From contig JAJXZM010000073.1 in NCBI GenBank assembly GCA_021780055.1, forward strand, positions 1 through 5,983: DNA of 5,983 nucleotides, in the 5' to 3' direction. Below the pieces are notes generated by a model that had not been told where the DNA came from, searched no databases, and saw nothing but the letters and a program-made list of their open reading frames with translations. Source of the DNA: Acidobacteriota bacterium (GTDB lineage: Bacteria; Acidobacteriota; Terriglobia; UBA7540). Positions 5,712 through 5,983 of the stretch are shown here, piece by piece. Position 1 is the first letter of the stretch. Each line of letters starts with the position of its first letter. A program made the translations under genes and the position numbers.

Positions 5712-5867
5712 GCGCCTCTTACTCTGATCGCGGGCGGAAGACAGCGGCTTCCGACCGAAGGGAGGAAGACTCTGTCTTCCGCCCAAGTAATGGGTTCAAT
5801 GCTAATCGGCCTGGCGTTAGCGCCCGGCACAAAGCAGCTCCACTGAGTCTGCTCAACTAAGAGGCGC
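5712..5867 (-). ncRNA. Retron msr-msd ncRNA
   Basis: This 156-nucleotide RNA is the primer and template for the reverse transcriptase. Its ends are a perfect 10-bp inverted repeat: a1 GCGCCTCTTA (5867-5858) and a2 TAAGAGGCGC (5721-5712). The likely branching guanosine is G5857, directly after CTTA as in Ec86. The msr has two hairpins. The first pairs AGCAG+CTC (5853-5849, 5847-5845) with GAG+CTGCT (5840-5838, 5837-5833) around loop AGTG. The second pairs GCC+GGCG with CGCC+GGC (5828-5809) around loop CTAA. A linker GCATTGAA (5802-5795) then TTACT (5790-5786) follows; Ec86 RNA, as I recall it, has the same words in the same place. The msd is a perfect 13-bp stem GGGCGGAAGACAG/CTGTCTTCCGCCC (5784-5772 with 5744-5732) capped by CTTCC/GGAAG. 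Position immediately upstream of effector and RT fits type II retrons. Boundaries are strong; the branch point is inferred. Confidence 0.88.
5723..5794 (+). other. Predicted msDNA (reverse-transcribed segment of the retron)
   Basis: By analogy with Ec86, copying should start just before a2 (plus-strand position about 5723, leaving one unpaired base next to a2) and stop after the ATTACT template within the linker before GCATTGAA (about 5794). The single-stranded DNA would have the plus-strand sequence and be roughly 72 nucleotides long. It would carry the 13-bp hairpin stem. The ends are inferred from motif alignment by eye and could be off by several bases. Confidence 0.5.
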
Positions 5868-5873
5868 GAAGAA

Positions 5874-5902
5874 ATCATGGCAAACCCACTGGTTAACGTC
5901 AA
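5874..5902 (-). promoter_or_regulatory. Sigma70-type promoter of the retron operon
   Basis: On the minus strand TTGACG (5902-5897, five of six matches to the -35 consensus) is followed after exactly 17 bases by CATGAT (5879-5874, four of six matches to the -10). A start site 7 bases downstream of the -10 would be G5867, the first base of the a1 repeat. The fit between predicted transcript start and the independently found RNA end makes this promoter credible. No operator is obvious around it. Confidence 0.65.
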
Positions 5903-5983
5903 GTCCTTTTTCCGCAACCTAGTTGGATTGTCAGGAATACGACACGCCGTCTCGCCTTCCCATGTAAGGAGCGGTATATAGCC

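Noticed and set aside
5697..5786. N-terminal extension of the effector to TTG 5786
   Set aside because: It would translate through the msd stem and a2 repeat of the ncRNA, and the extra residues look like random basic sequence. ATG 5696 just after a2 is the better start.
5877..5981. 34-codon plus-strand ORF at the right edge
   Set aside because: It starts inside the retron promoter, lacks a well-spaced ribosome site and resembles no family I know.

Overview
The window most likely comes from the chromosome of an Acidobacteriota bacterium. This is an inference. It rests on a small secreted protein of a type I associate with that phylum (1481-1966) and on GC-rich dispersed hairpin repeats (1146-1182, 2111-2207, 2262-2298) of a style I recall from those genomes. 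No rRNA or marker gene confirms it.

The left half (1-2392) is GC-rich and carries ordinary genes that are not obviously linked. They are the 5' part of an ABC transporter ATPase running off the left edge (minus strand), a carboxymuconolactone decarboxylase-like protein (plus strand), a possible 56-residue leader ORF, and the secreted protein (plus strand). The gaps are rich in inverted repeats, including a 14-bp palindrome at 393-406, a long leader hairpin at 1393-1458 and a 19-bp stem-loop at 2004-2056.

The right half (2393-5983) is entirely minus strand and is centred on a complete retron. Read in the direction of transcription it has: a sigma70-type promoter (5902-5874); a structured ncRNA (msr-msd, 5867-5712) bounded by a perfect 10-bp a1/a2 inverted repeat; an effector of the RcaT/STM3845 type, with a nucleoside deoxyribosyltransferase-like domain and a probable C-terminal winged helix (5696-4779); and a retron reverse transcriptase (4782-3883) overlapping the effector by ATGA. 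This is the gene order of Retron-Sen2 (St85) and Retron-Eco1 (Ec86). The ncRNA also shares short motifs with Ec86 RNA. By analogy the RT makes a branched RNA-DNA molecule from the ncRNA, and the RT-msDNA complex holds the effector inactive until a phage disturbs it.

Downstream on the same strand are a DUF4238-family protein (3729-2692), a possible extra defence gene, and a 55-residue protein made of four CxxCxGxG zinc motifs (2560-2393). The retron genes look less GC-rich than the left half (hand counts: 26/60 GC at 5221-5280 against 45/60 at 841-900), which fits acquisition by transfer. The main result is the fully delimited retron, including its ncRNA, in a probable non-proteobacterial host.
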